21,223 nt of DNA from JBKEDH01 sp047975295 (GCA_047975295.1 JBKEDH010000128.1:1-21223); one strand, 5' to 3'. Numbered from the stretch's first letter, positions 7,886-15,850 are shown. The notes: generated by a model not told the origin, from the sequence alone. Made by a program: numbers and translations.

Positions 7886-7937
7886 TTCCACGAAAATATG
7901 GAATCTAATTCAATAAAAAAAAGAAAATGGTAAAAAA

Positions 7938-7953
7938 GTGTGTTCGAACACAC
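7938..7953. promoter_or_regulatory. Perfect 16-bp palindrome, candidate operator
   Basis: GTGTGTTCGAACACAC is self-complementary over all 16 bases, with the central CG typical of LacI-family operators. It lies about 90-110 bases upstream of the candidate start site of the amino-sugar operon, a position suited to activation or looping. No regulator gene is adjacent. The factor is unknown and the assignment to this operon is inference. Confidence 0.45.
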
Positions 7954-8011
7954 AAAGTGATGGTTTGCCTAAGGGATTCTAATAGTTTGGTGTAGGTTAA
8001 CTTTTGTTAAG

Positions 8012-8230
8012 TTACTTGAATACAACCCAAGTATAGCCTTCTCCTTTTACATGAATATTGATTTTGACTGAATAACCTATATACTTTAAAGGGATTATTG
8101 GCTTTTGTTACCAAAGTTTTATCTTCTATGCCCGTATAACACAGCAGAATTTTTATTGTTTTGTAAATACTTTTCTTTAAAGGGTTGTAAACAGCCAAAA
8201 TTCCTTTTCTTTTCCATTGGGGTTTACGCT
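8012..8230 (-). pseudogene. C-terminal remnant of a carbohydrate-active (glycoside hydrolase-like) protein
   Basis: The minus strand can be read as PQWKRKGILAVYNPLKKS, then a stretch with LLCYTGIEDKTLVTKANN and PFKVY, after which the frame must shift by +1 to continue GYSVKINIHVKGEGYTWVVFK and stop at 8012. This composite resembles the C-terminal beta-sandwich of Bacteroidota secreted glycan-acting proteins I have seen (GI-xVYNP, xYYTGLxD, GYTW). No N-terminal part or start codon is present and a small deletion breaks the frame, so it is a relic. I cannot name the family. It sits just upstream of the amino-sugar operon, so an ancestral glycan-degrading gene may have stood here. Confidence 0.42.
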
Positions 8231-8339
8231 TAAATATACTTAGAATCTGTAAGTGTAATTAAGTATAAAGGATTTTAGTACACGACAAAAAATAAAAAAA
8301 TATTATCAATACATTAATTATCAAAATATTGAATCCATA

Positions 8340-8370
8340 GACCTCACAGGTTTTTAAAACCTGTGAGGTC
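8340..8370. repeat. 31-bp perfect palindrome, dispersed-repeat type
   Basis: GACCTCACAGGTTTT (8340-8354) and AAAACCTGTGAGGTC (8356-8370) are perfect 15-base arms around a single T. This sequence type recurs between genes in many Flavobacteriia, as I remember it, like a REP element. In RNA it would form a strong hairpin in either direction. A degenerate relative with GGAGGTCTTT may exist near 20300-20315. Confidence 0.65.
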
Positions 8371-8544
8371 TTGAAATCAAATTGATAAATCAAGTAAGTT
8401 GATTTTTGTTATATACCAAAATAAAGGATATTAACGAACTGTTTGTGGGTAAATAGCAGTTTTTTAGCTAATTGAGAAAGTTTAAAAGAGTTCAATTTGT
8501 AATTTTTTGTCGTGCACCGTGATTTTACATATATTGCGATTTGT

Positions 8545-10341
8545 ATGAAACACTTTTTTACTATATTTTTTATAGGTATTTCAACACTATGTTGGAGTCA
8601 ATCGAAAGTACAATATCAAAACATAATCGATTCTTTAAATACCATTGATAAAGCAGAAGTATTGGTGCCGTATTTTGAAAACGAACTTAAAAAATATCCC
8701 AAAAGCGATGTGGTTTTGCAGGCATTAGGTTATGTTCATTTAATTAATAATAATTTTGATTTAGGTGAGGAATACACAGAAGAAGCATTGGCTATTAATC
8801 CAAAATGTGGTAGTTGTTATCTACTTTTGGGTAAAATCAGTTCTACAAAGGGGGATAACAAAAAGGCACTCACTCTTTTTAATAAAGCTATTGAAATCGC
8901 TCCGAAAGAAGCCGAGTTTTATGCCGATAGAGCCAAGCTTTACAATATGATGGGCGATAATTTTAATGCTCTTCGAGACCATAATAAAACTATAAAATTA
9001 AATCCCGACAATTATTATGCCTACATTCAAAGAGGGAAATTCAATGCTTTGTCGGGACACAACCAACTTGCTCTCAACGATTTTTCAAAGGCTGTAGATT
9101 TGGCTTCCGATAAGTATTTGCCGTATTTTGAGCGGGCCACTTTTTATTTCAACATAAAAAATACATCCGAAGCTCTAAACGATATCAAAAAAGCCATTGC
9201 ATGTAACAGTAATGAAGCATCGTTATACGCTTTAAGAGGTACTGTTTACAGTGTTATGGGCAATTACCAAAAGGCTATTCCCGATTTTTCAAAAGCCATT
9301 TTGTTGGATAAAAACAATACCGTTGCCTATTTAAATCGGGCAAAATCGTATTACCAACTGGAAAATATGGATGCTGCCTGTACCGATTACCAAACCTTAA
9401 AGGTAATTGTTGAGTCGGAAAAAGCAATTGATATACTACTTAAAAAAGAAGTGAACGATGCCATTAATGATATTTGCGATACTTCGAAACCCAGTTATTA
9501 TTACCAAAGGGGGATAGCCCAATACAACTTAAAAAATTATAATGAAGCCCTCCGCATTTACGAAGAAGGGCTAAGTGTTTTCCCAAATCACAGTATGATA
9601 CTTTCTTTTATAGGAAATGCCTATATGGCATTAAATAAATATGGAAATGCCGTAGCTGCTTATCGTAGCTCGCTTCAATATAAATCTAAACTTTCCAATG
9701 AATTAAAGAAAAATCCACGTTTGTCAAATGCTTCGAACAATGAGCTGTCTGAAATATACAAAGGTAATATCGCATCTATATATTATAATTTGGCAAAATG
9801 TGAATTGCATCTTGGAAAAACAGATAGTGCCCTAATAAATATTGATTTGGCCATAGAACAAGCTCCAGATATAACAGATATTAAAAAGGAGACCTATTAT
9901 AATTTACGGGGTCTTATTTACTTGGTAAGACAAGATTATAAGCAGGCTTTAACAAATTTTGATACAAGTATTTCTATTAACGATACATTTCCAGAAGCTT
10001 ATGCAAACAGGGCCATAGCAAAAATAAGCTTACCCGGAAAAAAGAGACAAGCGGCAACTTTGGTTGGGGTACGGTTTAATACCGTGCCTATAACATTCAA
10101 TTTTAATTTACCACGTTTGGTAGGAAAAAAACAAGATAACAATATACAGGAGGCTTTGTTGGATTGCGATACGGCCATAACCCTCGATAGCCGGTTTGGC
10201 TATGCCTACTATATTCGTGGCCAAATTAAAAAGATAGTTTTACAGACCGATTATTGTTCGGATATTCTTCTATCGGAAAAATGGGGGTATTCTGTTGAAG
10301 AAGAATTGCTTAAAAACTGTAAAAAAAATAAAGCTCGTTAA
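8545..10341 (+). CDS. Secreted tetratricopeptide-repeat protein
   Basis: The most likely start is the ATG at 8545, giving 598 residues that open with a clear signal peptide (MKHFFTIFFIGISTLCWSQ, cleavage after about residue 19). An upstream GTG at 8512 would bury that signal. The mature protein is almost entirely TPR units. Good repeats occur at about 50-290 (for example a YGNYQKA-like unit with MGNYQKAIPDFSKAILLD) and again at about 320-540 (YNLKNYNEALRIYEEGL; RQDYKQALTNFDTSI). Between the last repeats is a non-TPR insert of roughly 45 residues starting SLPGKKRQAATLVGVRF. Such proteins act as periplasmic or surface scaffolds. No partner is encoded next to it on this strand. Function unknown. 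Confidence 0.85.
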   Translation: MKHFFTIFFIGISTLCWSQSKVQYQNIIDSLNTIDKAEVLVPYFENELKKYPKSDVVLQALGYVHLINNNFDLGEEYTEEALAINPKCGSCYLLLGKISSTKGDNKKALTLFNKAIEIAPKEAEFYADRAKLYNMMGDNFNALRDHNKTIKLNPDNYYAYIQRGKFNALSGHNQLALNDFSKAVDLASDKYLPYFERATFYFNIKNTSEALNDIKKAIACNSNEASLYALRGTVYSVMGNYQKAIPDFSKAILLDKNNTVAYLNRAKSYYQLENMDAACTDYQTLKVIVESEKAIDILLKKEVNDAINDICDTSKPSYYYQRGIAQYNLKNYNEALRIYEEGLSVFPNHSMILSFIGNAYMALNKYGNAVAAYRSSLQYKSKLSNELKKNPRLSNASNNELSEIYKGNIASIYYNLAKCELHLGKTDSALINIDLAIEQAPDITDIKKETYYNLRGLIYLVRQDYKQALTNFDTSISINDTFPEAYANRAIAKISLPGKKRQAATLVGVRFNTVPITFNFNLPRLVGKKQDNNIQEALLDCDTAITLDSRFGYAYYIRGQIKKIVLQTDYCSDILLSEKWGYSVEEELLKNCKKNKAR

Positions 10342-10349
10342 ATGGGGTA

Positions 10350-11534
10350 TTATTCTTTGCTGTTTTCTTTGTTAAAACTATAAATTAAATAAAGGTATCT
10401 AAAAAATAATGCCATTAATAAAGGAATTAGTCCAATAGCAAATATCTGAACACCTGTTAACCAATGTACAACAAGTAAGCCAAGTAAAATAACTAAAAAT
10501 TTTAGGTATTTTTTTACCCAATTACTTGTTTGGGTTTTTAGCAATTGCCAAACAACAAGTAGATTAAGGGCACATGCCCAAAGTAAGTTGTAGTTTTGGT
10601 GTGTGCCCTTATGGTCGGTAGCGAACCAAAGTAAAAGGATACCGATACCTGTAAATCCTGTAAACAGAAATAAAATAACATCAAGCCATTTACTGCGTTT
10701 TTGGTTTTTGTAATCGCGGTAGGTTATATAAAGGATAAATAGACCAACAATTCCAAAAATAAAAAGTGGGCTACTAAAAAAAGAGTTTTTAACAGGAGTT
10801 TCTATCTTGGTGTAAACAATATGGCTGTCTTTAACCAAAGGTTTATTGGTGCCTTTAATGGTGGCATTTTCAAAAAAGGTATAGATATATTCTGGTAAAA
10901 ACATATGTTGTTCGGCAGTAGCCTTACGGTCTATTACCGAACCCAATGCAATGTCGATACCCAAACTTCCCCAAGAATTTTGGTTTAGGTTATTGTGTAT
11001 TAAAGTTCTAAATGTTTTGGAAGAAAACTGTTCCGAGGTATTAAATACAATGGTATTATTTAATGAAATCTGGGCAACGTCTTTAATTTTTGTAGCGCAA
11101 TTATCGAAAAAGAAATCGTAGAGATAAGCACGGTTTTCCGGTTTGTAATTGTTAATAAGGTAATCGAATAGTTTTTGTTTTTCGGTTTTCGATAAATTTA
11201 AAACCTGTTCTTTAACCGTACGGTTTTGGTTTACATAAGCGTTATAAAAATCGGCGTAATAGCTTAAGCCTAAAAAATAATTGAGTTTTCCTTGTGCGAA
11301 TTTCAGATAGAAGTTGGGGGTGCTGAAGTTGTAAACACCATAATCAAAAACCATATCTTCTCCCAGAATAGGATCTTTAATCCGAAATGCATTATGCCCA
11401 AAAGCATCGTTTAACGAAACACCCGGACCTATGGTAAGTACGCTTATTTCGGCTTTTTCAGATAATATACTTTCTTGCGAAAAAGAGGTTTTAGCAATTA
11501 GTAGGAAGAATAATAAAAGGGTAATTTTTTGCAT
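10350..11534 (-). CDS. Lnb-type (DUF4105) lipoprotein N-acyltransferase-like membrane protein
   Basis: This 394-residue protein has a signal peptide or first helix (residues 1-20), a periplasmic NlpC/P60-related domain (about 25-250), and five C-terminal transmembrane helices (about 265-385). The presumed catalytic pair is visible as His47 in AFGHNAF and Cys146 in FDNCATK. Pfam's former DUF4105 is now named for Lnb, the enzyme that moves an acyl chain to the N-terminus of lipoproteins. Bacteroidota generally lack Lnt, and an Lnb-type enzyme has been reported in Bacteroides (from memory). This protein is therefore a candidate for that step, though paralogues with other roles exist. Its start lies 8 nt after the PorV/Q-like gene, so the two are co-transcribed. 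Confidence is high for the family and moderate for the activity. Confidence 0.82.
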   Translation of the reverse strand: MQKITLLLFFLLIAKTSFSQESILSEKAEISVLTIGPGVSLNDAFGHNAFRIKDPILGEDMVFDYGVYNFSTPNFYLKFAQGKLNYFLGLSYYADFYNAYVNQNRTVKEQVLNLSKTEKQKLFDYLINNYKPENRAYLYDFFFDNCATKIKDVAQISLNNTIVFNTSEQFSSKTFRTLIHNNLNQNSWGSLGIDIALGSVIDRKATAEQHMFLPEYIYTFFENATIKGTNKPLVKDSHIVYTKIETPVKNSFFSSPLFIFGIVGLFILYITYRDYKNQKRSKWLDVILFLFTGFTGIGILLLWFATDHKGTHQNYNLLWACALNLLVVWQLLKTQTSNWVKKYLKFLVILLGLLVVHWLTGVQIFAIGLIPLLMALFFRYLYLIYSFNKENSKE

Positions 11535-11542
11535 ATAATTAA

Positions 11543-12640
11543 TTATCTAAAGATACTAAAATCTAATTTAAGCGAAAATACATTGGAGTATAAAGCCACA
11601 CTTTGGTCTCCAATATCTGTAAAAGCATAATCGACCTGAATGCCGTTATACTTAAAGCCAACACCCAAACTGGGCTGAAAGCTTAACCTTTCACTATTGT
11701 CGATTTGGAGTTCGTTTTGAAAATTACCGATACCACCTCGTAAATACACCATATCGATATAGCCAAACTCAAAACCCAAAGCGGGATTAATACTCATAAA
11801 CGATGTAGAGATAATATCGTTATTTTCTTCAAACCTAATATTAAGATTGGCAGCGGCCAATAATGTATAATCGTAATGGAAGGTAAACTGTTTGGAAACC
11901 CCAATTTGTAATTTAGGAATGGTAATTTCGGTGGTTTCGGGCAACTCTTGGTTTTGGCCTTCAATGGCTTCCTGTACTTTTTTAAATTCATCTTCATTAA
12001 TGGCCCAAGCATTAAAAGTAGTGGTAATATCACGAGCCATGATACCAAATTTCCAATCGTTATCCGTTTCAAATTGAACACCCAGATCGAGACCAAAGCC
12101 CCACGACGAAGCAAAATTGCCAATAATACGCCGAATAACCTTGGCATTGGCACCGTAGCTAAAACCTTGAACGGGTAAATCCCTGGCATACGAAAAGCTA
12201 AAACCATAATCGGCCGTAGAGAACAAACTAATACGATCGTAGTTAATATTGCCTTCGTTGTCGATAAGTTCGGTTGTGTTTAAAATATCATCGACTGCAA
12301 AGCGTATCAAAGATACACCTATGGCGCTTCTATCGTCTAAAGGCATGGCAAAAGCGGCATAATTGTAGTTGGCAATATTGGCAAAATAGCTGGAATGCAT
12401 TAAGGCTAATTGATTGTCTTCAATTTTCAACAATCCCGCCGGATTCCAATAACCGGAATTAACATCGGCAGTATGCGAGGTTACAGCACCAGACATGCCC
12501 AATGCTGCGGCATCTACACCAATATTCATAAATTCGTTTGAATATTTTCGGGCAGCTTGGCCAAAAAGAGCCAAATTAATAAAGCAAATGCAGATGGTTA
12601 GGTAGTGTTTCAATTGCAGTTTTTTTACAAAGATGCACAT
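11543..12640 (-). CDS. PorV/PorQ-family outer-membrane beta-barrel protein
   Basis: This 365-residue protein has an N-terminal export signal (LKHYLTICICFINLALFGQA, cleavage near residue 29). The diagnostic mature N-terminus follows: NEFMNIGVDAAALGMSGA, then VNSGYWNPAGLL and FANIANYNYAAFAMPL. This is the FadL-like barrel of the PorV/PorQ (UPF0164) family. Amphipathic strands continue to a C-terminal aromatic-ended strand (LKLDFSIFR). PorV and PorQ are type IX secretion components, but many paralogues are not proven to act there, so a T9SS role is only suggested. It is the first gene of a pair with the Lnb-like gene and divergent from pssA, an envelope-biogenesis neighbourhood. Confidence 0.82.
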   Translation of the reverse strand: MCIFVKKLQLKHYLTICICFINLALFGQAARKYSNEFMNIGVDAAALGMSGAVTSHTADVNSGYWNPAGLLKIEDNQLALMHSSYFANIANYNYAAFAMPLDDRSAIGVSLIRFAVDDILNTTELIDNEGNINYDRISLFSTADYGFSFSYARDLPVQGFSYGANAKVIRRIIGNFASSWGFGLDLGVQFETDNDWKFGIMARDITTTFNAWAINEDEFKKVQEAIEGQNQELPETTEITIPKLQIGVSKQFTFHYDYTLLAAANLNIRFEENNDIISTSFMSINPALGFEFGYIDMVYLRGGIGNFQNELQIDNSERLSFQPSLGVGFKYNGIQVDYAFTDIGDQSVALYSNVFSLKLDFSIFR

Positions 12641-12729
12641 AAATTATAAACCTATAAACTTGAAATTACAATAGATATTGTTTTAGACCGGATTTGTTTG
12701 CTATTTTTACGGTTCGAAAACCAATTAAA

Positions 12730-13461
12730 ATGAAAACTTTTATACCGAATGCCATAACGCTTTTAAATTTATTTTGTGGTTGTATTGCTGCGATATTGGC
12801 TGTTAACAATAATTTTTCGGCTGCGGCACTGTTTGTTTTTTTAGGTATATTTTTTGATTTTTTCGATGGTTTGGCCGCACGTAAACTTAATGTACAAAGC
12901 GAATTGGGCATACAATTGGATTCCCTTGCCGATATGGTAACCAGTGGCTTGGTTCCTGGTATTGTTATGTATAAATTGTTATTAATGGCAACCGGTGAAA
13001 TCGAAATAACTACACATTGGGATATGCTCGATGTCAATTTAAAATTACTGCCCTTACTTGGGTTGTGCGTTACATTGGGCTCGGCATATCGGTTGGCAAA
13101 ATTTAATATAGACGAAGAACAAAAAAACTATTTTAAAGGCCTGCCAACACCTGCCAACGCACTGTTAATATTGTCTTTGCCGTTAATTTTGGAGTTCCAA
13201 AATAGTGATGCCATTAACACCATTATTATTAATAAATGGACGTTGCTTTTGCTTACTCTGTTAAGTTGTTATTTGTTAAATGCCAATATAAAACTGTTTG
13301 CATTAAAGTTTAAGGATTGGAGTCTAAAAAACAATGTTTTGCGCTATGGTTTTATTGTATTGTGTGCGGTATTGTTGTTAACGTTAAAATTTATTGCAAT
13401 ACCTATAATTATTTTAACCTATATTATTTTATCGGTTTTAAACCGAAAATCTATTCATTAA
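12730..13461 (+). CDS. pssA: CDP-diacylglycerol--serine O-phosphatidyltransferase
   Basis: This enzyme makes phosphatidylserine from CDP-diacylglycerol and L-serine at the inner membrane, the entry to phosphatidylethanolamine. With the ATG at 12730 the protein is 243 residues. The CDP-alcohol phosphatidyltransferase signature is complete: Asp43, Asp46-Gly47, Ala50-Arg51, Gly60, Asp64 and Asp68. About seven to eight hydrophobic segments follow. NAITLLNLFCGCIA just after the start is typical of PssA rather than PgsA. An upstream TTG (12694) would add 12 unneeded residues. It is divergent from the PorV/Q-Lnb pair and 21 nt upstream of the DUF808 gene, so it probably forms an operon with it. Confidence 0.92.
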   Translation: MKTFIPNAITLLNLFCGCIAAILAVNNNFSAAALFVFLGIFFDFFDGLAARKLNVQSELGIQLDSLADMVTSGLVPGIVMYKLLLMATGEIEITTHWDMLDVNLKLLPLLGLCVTLGSAYRLAKFNIDEEQKNYFKGLPTPANALLILSLPLILEFQNSDAINTIIINKWTLLLLTLLSCYLLNANIKLFALKFKDWSLKNNVLRYGFIVLCAVLLLTLKFIAIPIIILTYIILSVLNRKSIH

Positions 13462-13467
13462 TTTTTT

Positions 13468-13474
13468 AAGGAGA
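13468..13474 (+). promoter_or_regulatory. Strong Shine-Dalgarno of the DUF808 gene
   Basis: AAGGAGA ends eight bases before the ATG at 13483. Most other starts in the window have only A-rich leaders, so this site stands out and supports the chosen start. Confidence 0.6.
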
Positions 13475-13482
13475 AATTATTT

Positions 13483-14364
13483 ATGGCATCAGGATTTTTT
13501 GCTTTGTTCGACGATATTGCTGCATTAATGGACGATGTGGTGGTAATGAGTAAATTAACCACAAAAAAAACAGCCGGTATTTTGGGCGACGATTTGGCTG
13601 TAAATGCCGAAAAGGCCACAGGTTTCGTGTCGTCACGGGAACTTCCTGTTTTATGGGCAATAACCAAAGGTTCTTTTTTAAATAAGCTTATTATTTTGCC
13701 CATAGCATTTTTACTAAGTGCCTTTTTTCCGGTAGCTATTACCATTATTTTGGTTTTGGGAGGTGTTTATTTGGCTTTTGAAGGTGCCGAAAAAATATAT
13801 GAGTTTTTTGTACCTCATGCCCACGAGGAAACACCGAAAGATAAAGCAAGCTCTTTAGATGAAGATGCTACCGCTATTGAAAAAGCTAAAATTAAATCGG
13901 CCGTTTTTACCGATTTTATCCTATCCATAGAAATTGTAATTATTGCATTAGGAACCGTTTTGGGAAAGCCTTTATTGTTTCAAATATTGGTAGTGTCCAT
14001 CGTTTCAATTATTGCTACGGTAGGAGTTTACGGTATTGTGGCACTAATTGTTAGAATGGACGATTTTGGGTATAGCATTATAAAGCACAGTAAAAAGCAA
14101 AGTGGTTTTCTGGTTACAATAGGAACATTTTTGGTTAACGCACTACCTTGGGTAATAAAAAGCTTATCGGTAATTGGTACCATTGCCCTTATTTTGGTGG
14201 CCGGTGGTATTTTTGTGCATAACGTAGAATTTTTACATGGTTTTTTGGATATGTTACCGTCCATGCTACAAGAATTTATAGTGGGATTAATTGTTGGATT
14301 CCTTACCTTTATTTTGGTGGGCTTGGTTAAAAGAATATTGAAAGGAGGAAAACCGAAAGTTTAA
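13483..14364 (+). CDS. DUF808 (YedI-type) inner-membrane protein
   Basis: This 293-residue protein is easily recognised as YedI/DUF808 by its N-terminus, ASGFFALFDDIAALMDDV at 2-19, followed by TTKKTAGILGDDLAVNAEKA. About four to five membrane helices follow, with a charged loop around 110-140, then FVHNVEFLHGFLDMLPSML near residues 245-265 and a basic tail. The family role is unknown; it is presumed to be an inner-membrane transporter-like protein. A strong AAGGAGA (13468-13474) eight bases before the ATG is unusual for this genome and fixes the start. It follows pssA by 21 nt, suggesting a shared transcript. Confidence 0.9.
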   Translation: MASGFFALFDDIAALMDDVVVMSKLTTKKTAGILGDDLAVNAEKATGFVSSRELPVLWAITKGSFLNKLIILPIAFLLSAFFPVAITIILVLGGVYLAFEGAEKIYEFFVPHAHEETPKDKASSLDEDATAIEKAKIKSAVFTDFILSIEIVIIALGTVLGKPLLFQILVVSIVSIIATVGVYGIVALIVRMDDFGYSIIKHSKKQSGFLVTIGTFLVNALPWVIKSLSVIGTIALILVAGGIFVHNVEFLHGFLDMLPSMLQEFIVGLIVGFLTFILVGLVKRILKGGKPKV

Positions 14365-14410
14365 AAATTCTGGAATTTGGAATTTAGAATCAGTAACTTT
14401 CTTTTTTTTA

Positions 14411-14436
14411 AAATCAAAATCTTCTATTTTTGATTT
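14411..14436 (+). terminator. AT-rich hairpin after the DUF808 gene
   Basis: AAATCAAAA (14411-14419) pairs with TTTTGATTT (14428-14436), a 9-bp stem with an 8-nt loop, followed by GTTTGTCTGTATATT. It lies 47 bases after the pssA-DUF808 unit and could end that transcript, although the stem is weak. A further 6-bp hairpin (14463-14482) overlaps the stop of the convergent DUF4268 gene. Confidence 0.35.
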
Positions 14437-14474
14437 GTTTGTCTGTATATTATTAAATTGATACGCTTAATAAA

Positions 14475-14903
14475 TCAAGCGTTTAATATATCTTTGTATT
14501 CTTCGAAAAATGCTTCAAATAGGTTCATCTTTTCATTAAAAAATTCCATAACATTGCGCCAGGAATTTTTGTTGTGAATAGATACTTTTTGTTCTAAAAG
14601 CACGTAAATTCTCGAAATTTCCTTTTCGTTATCTAAAAAGTAAATCTCCTCATAGGTAGCATTGGGAATAAAATCATTCAACAAAATCGATTTTAAAGCT
14701 ACAAGTTTTTCCCAGTATTTAATACGATTATCTAAACTATCTTCCAAATCGAGGGCAACGAGTGCCGTTTTTGTATCGAAATGAAACTTAAAACTAAAGC
14801 CTTTAATTTTAGTATTGTAAAGGATCCACTTTTTTGGAAACGATTTCCCGAAACTAATCCAAAATTCCTGACGTAATTTTCTTGATTCTTCTTTACTGAA
14901 CAT
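14475..14903 (-). CDS. DUF4268 domain-containing protein
   Basis: This 142-residue soluble protein consists of a single DUF4268 domain. Its start, MFSKEESRKLRQEFWISFGKSF, and the middle WEKLVALKSIL plus the late KNSWRNVMEFFNEKMNLFEAFFEEYKDI are how I recognise it. In other bacteria the domain also occurs at the C-terminus of restriction or nuclease-like proteins, but the stand-alone short form in Flavobacteriia has no known role. No signal peptide or membrane segment is seen. The start codon is only 17 bases from the right-hand edge of a MITE-like element, so its native promoter has probably been displaced or replaced. Confidence 0.8.
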   Translation of the reverse strand: MFSKEESRKLRQEFWISFGKSFPKKWILYNTKIKGFSFKFHFDTKTALVALDLEDSLDNRIKYWEKLVALKSILLNDFIPNATYEEIYFLDNEKEISRIYVLLEQKVSIHNKNSWRNVMEFFNEKMNLFEAFFEEYKDILNA

Positions 14904-14920
14904 AATTATTGTGGTATAAA

Positions 14921-15090
14921 TTAATGAAGTGGTTTAAACTTTTTGTGTTTAAGTGAAAATTAGTCATTTTTTGGCTATTTGAAGGCTTTTTTGAACTGTA
15001 TAGCAAGGCTACGGAGTAAGAAAAAGGCAAAAAAGAGCTGAAAAAGGACAATTTTTTAGCAAATAGAAAAAGTTTAAACCACTTCATTAA
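14921..15090. mobile_element. 170-bp MITE-like element with 24-bp terminal inverted repeats (copy A)
   Basis: The ends are perfect 24-base inverted repeats: 14921-14944 (beginning TTAATGAAGTGGTTTAAAC) and 15067-15090. The similarity continues inward imperfectly (a TTAGTCATTTTTTGGCT arm against TTGTCCTTTTTCAGCT), and a GGCTTTTTTG / CAAAAAAGAGC stem surrounds the centre, so the whole unit could fold back. It carries no plausible gene. The symmetrical TTAA at each edge may be a TA or TTAA target duplication. The right-hand 105 bases recur at 18479-18587. This is how a non-autonomous derivative of an insertion sequence looks; the parent transposase is not in the window. Confidence 0.72.
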
Positions 15091-15175
15091 ACCAAACAGT
15101 AACCTTAAATATAAAATAACTTAGGTAAATAAGTTTCCAAAACTCAACTTCTAAATTCCGGTTTCCAGCATCAAA

Positions 15176-15850
15176 TTAAATCAAATAAGCCACCGCAACA
15201 CCAAGAATAATCGATATGAATTTAGAAAGATTGAACTTATGGCCATCACTACTTTCAAACAAAATTGTGGTCGAAATATGGAAAAATATACCAATTACTA
15301 CTGCATTTATAATGTACGAGTAATGTGCTACGGTTTCCGAAGTGGTCGAAATCAATGTACCTAAAGGTGTGGTAAGGGCAAATACCAATAAAAATAGGGC
15401 AATCTGTATTTTTTTGTAGCCCGAATGCATTAAAAACAGTGAAATTAAAGTGGCGATAGGGACTTTGTGTATTAAAATACCATAAAGCATATCGTTATGA
15501 TCGTGAATGGCAAACCCCTCTAAAAAACTGTGGATACACAAACTGATAAACAGCGACCACGGAAAAGCCATTTCCTTAGTATGTATGTGTACATGTCCGT
15601 GTTCGGCTCCTTTAGAAAACAGTTCTAAAACAATTTGCAGTATAATACCGCACATAATAAAAAGTCCTGCAAGTTTTCCGTTTAGATGGTGGTAAACTTC
15701 AGGCAGTAGCTCAAATAAGGTTAAGGCCAATAAAAAAGCACCACTAAACGAAAGTAAAAGCTTTGTACTTATTGCTTTTTGCTTTTTTGTTATAGTGGCC
15801 AAAATAAAGCCCAGTACAACCGCCAAAAACGGGAAAATAAATTTATGCAT
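15176..15850 (-). CDS. ZIP-family divalent metal transporter
   Basis: This 224-residue inner-membrane protein has about seven to eight helices. It has the ZIP metal-site motifs HSFLEG at 107-112 in helix 4 and HKVPIA at 128-133 in helix 5, with a histidine-rich loop, HGHVHIH, at 84-90. These residues form the binuclear metal centre for uptake of zinc or other divalent ions. ZIP members import metal down its gradient. Zinc is the default guess and the sequence does not prove it. The gene lies 36 nt downstream of the methyltransferase gene on the same strand and is probably co-transcribed. The length is at the short end for bacterial ZIPs but all metal-site helices are present. Confidence 0.87.
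   Translation of the reverse strand: MHKFIFPFLAVVLGFILATITKKQKAISTKLLLSFSGAFLLALTLFELLPEVYHHLNGKLAGLFIMCGIILQIVLELFSKGAEHGHVHIHTKEMAFPWSLFISLCIHSFLEGFAIHDHNDMLYGILIHKVPIATLISLFLMHSGYKKIQIALFLLVFALTTPLGTLISTTSETVAHYSYIINAVVIGIFFHISTTILFESSDGHKFNLSKFISIILGVAVAYLI

Larger units (their letters stand above)
7954..8544. other. Gene-poor region with decayed coding DNA and a palindromic repeat
   Basis: No intact gene is seen over about 590 bases. The left half holds a frameshifted minus-strand C-terminal gene remnant (8012-8230). The centre holds a 31-bp palindrome (8340-8370). The rest is AT-rich leader before the TPR gene, without a clear TAnnTTTG box (a near match with one extra T lies at about 8500). 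Confidence 0.6.

Noticed and set aside
7927..7995. 22-codon plus-strand open frame beginning MVKKCVRTHK
   Set aside because: The A-rich leader looks like a start, but the peptide is too short and includes the 16-bp palindrome; no support as a gene.
11794..12207. 137-codon minus-strand open frame
   Set aside because: Overlaps the PorV/Q-like gene in another frame of the same strand and has no domain features.
14893..15087. 64-codon minus-strand open frame across the inverted-repeat element
   Set aside because: It lies wholly in the fold-back repeat, is low-complexity (F, L, S, K), overlaps the DUF4268 start and is explained by the element.
14921..15090. Interpretation of the repeat as a CRISPR or bidirectional terminator
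   Set aside because: There are no regularly spaced repeats, and the arms are far longer than a terminator with a second homologous copy 3.5 kb away.
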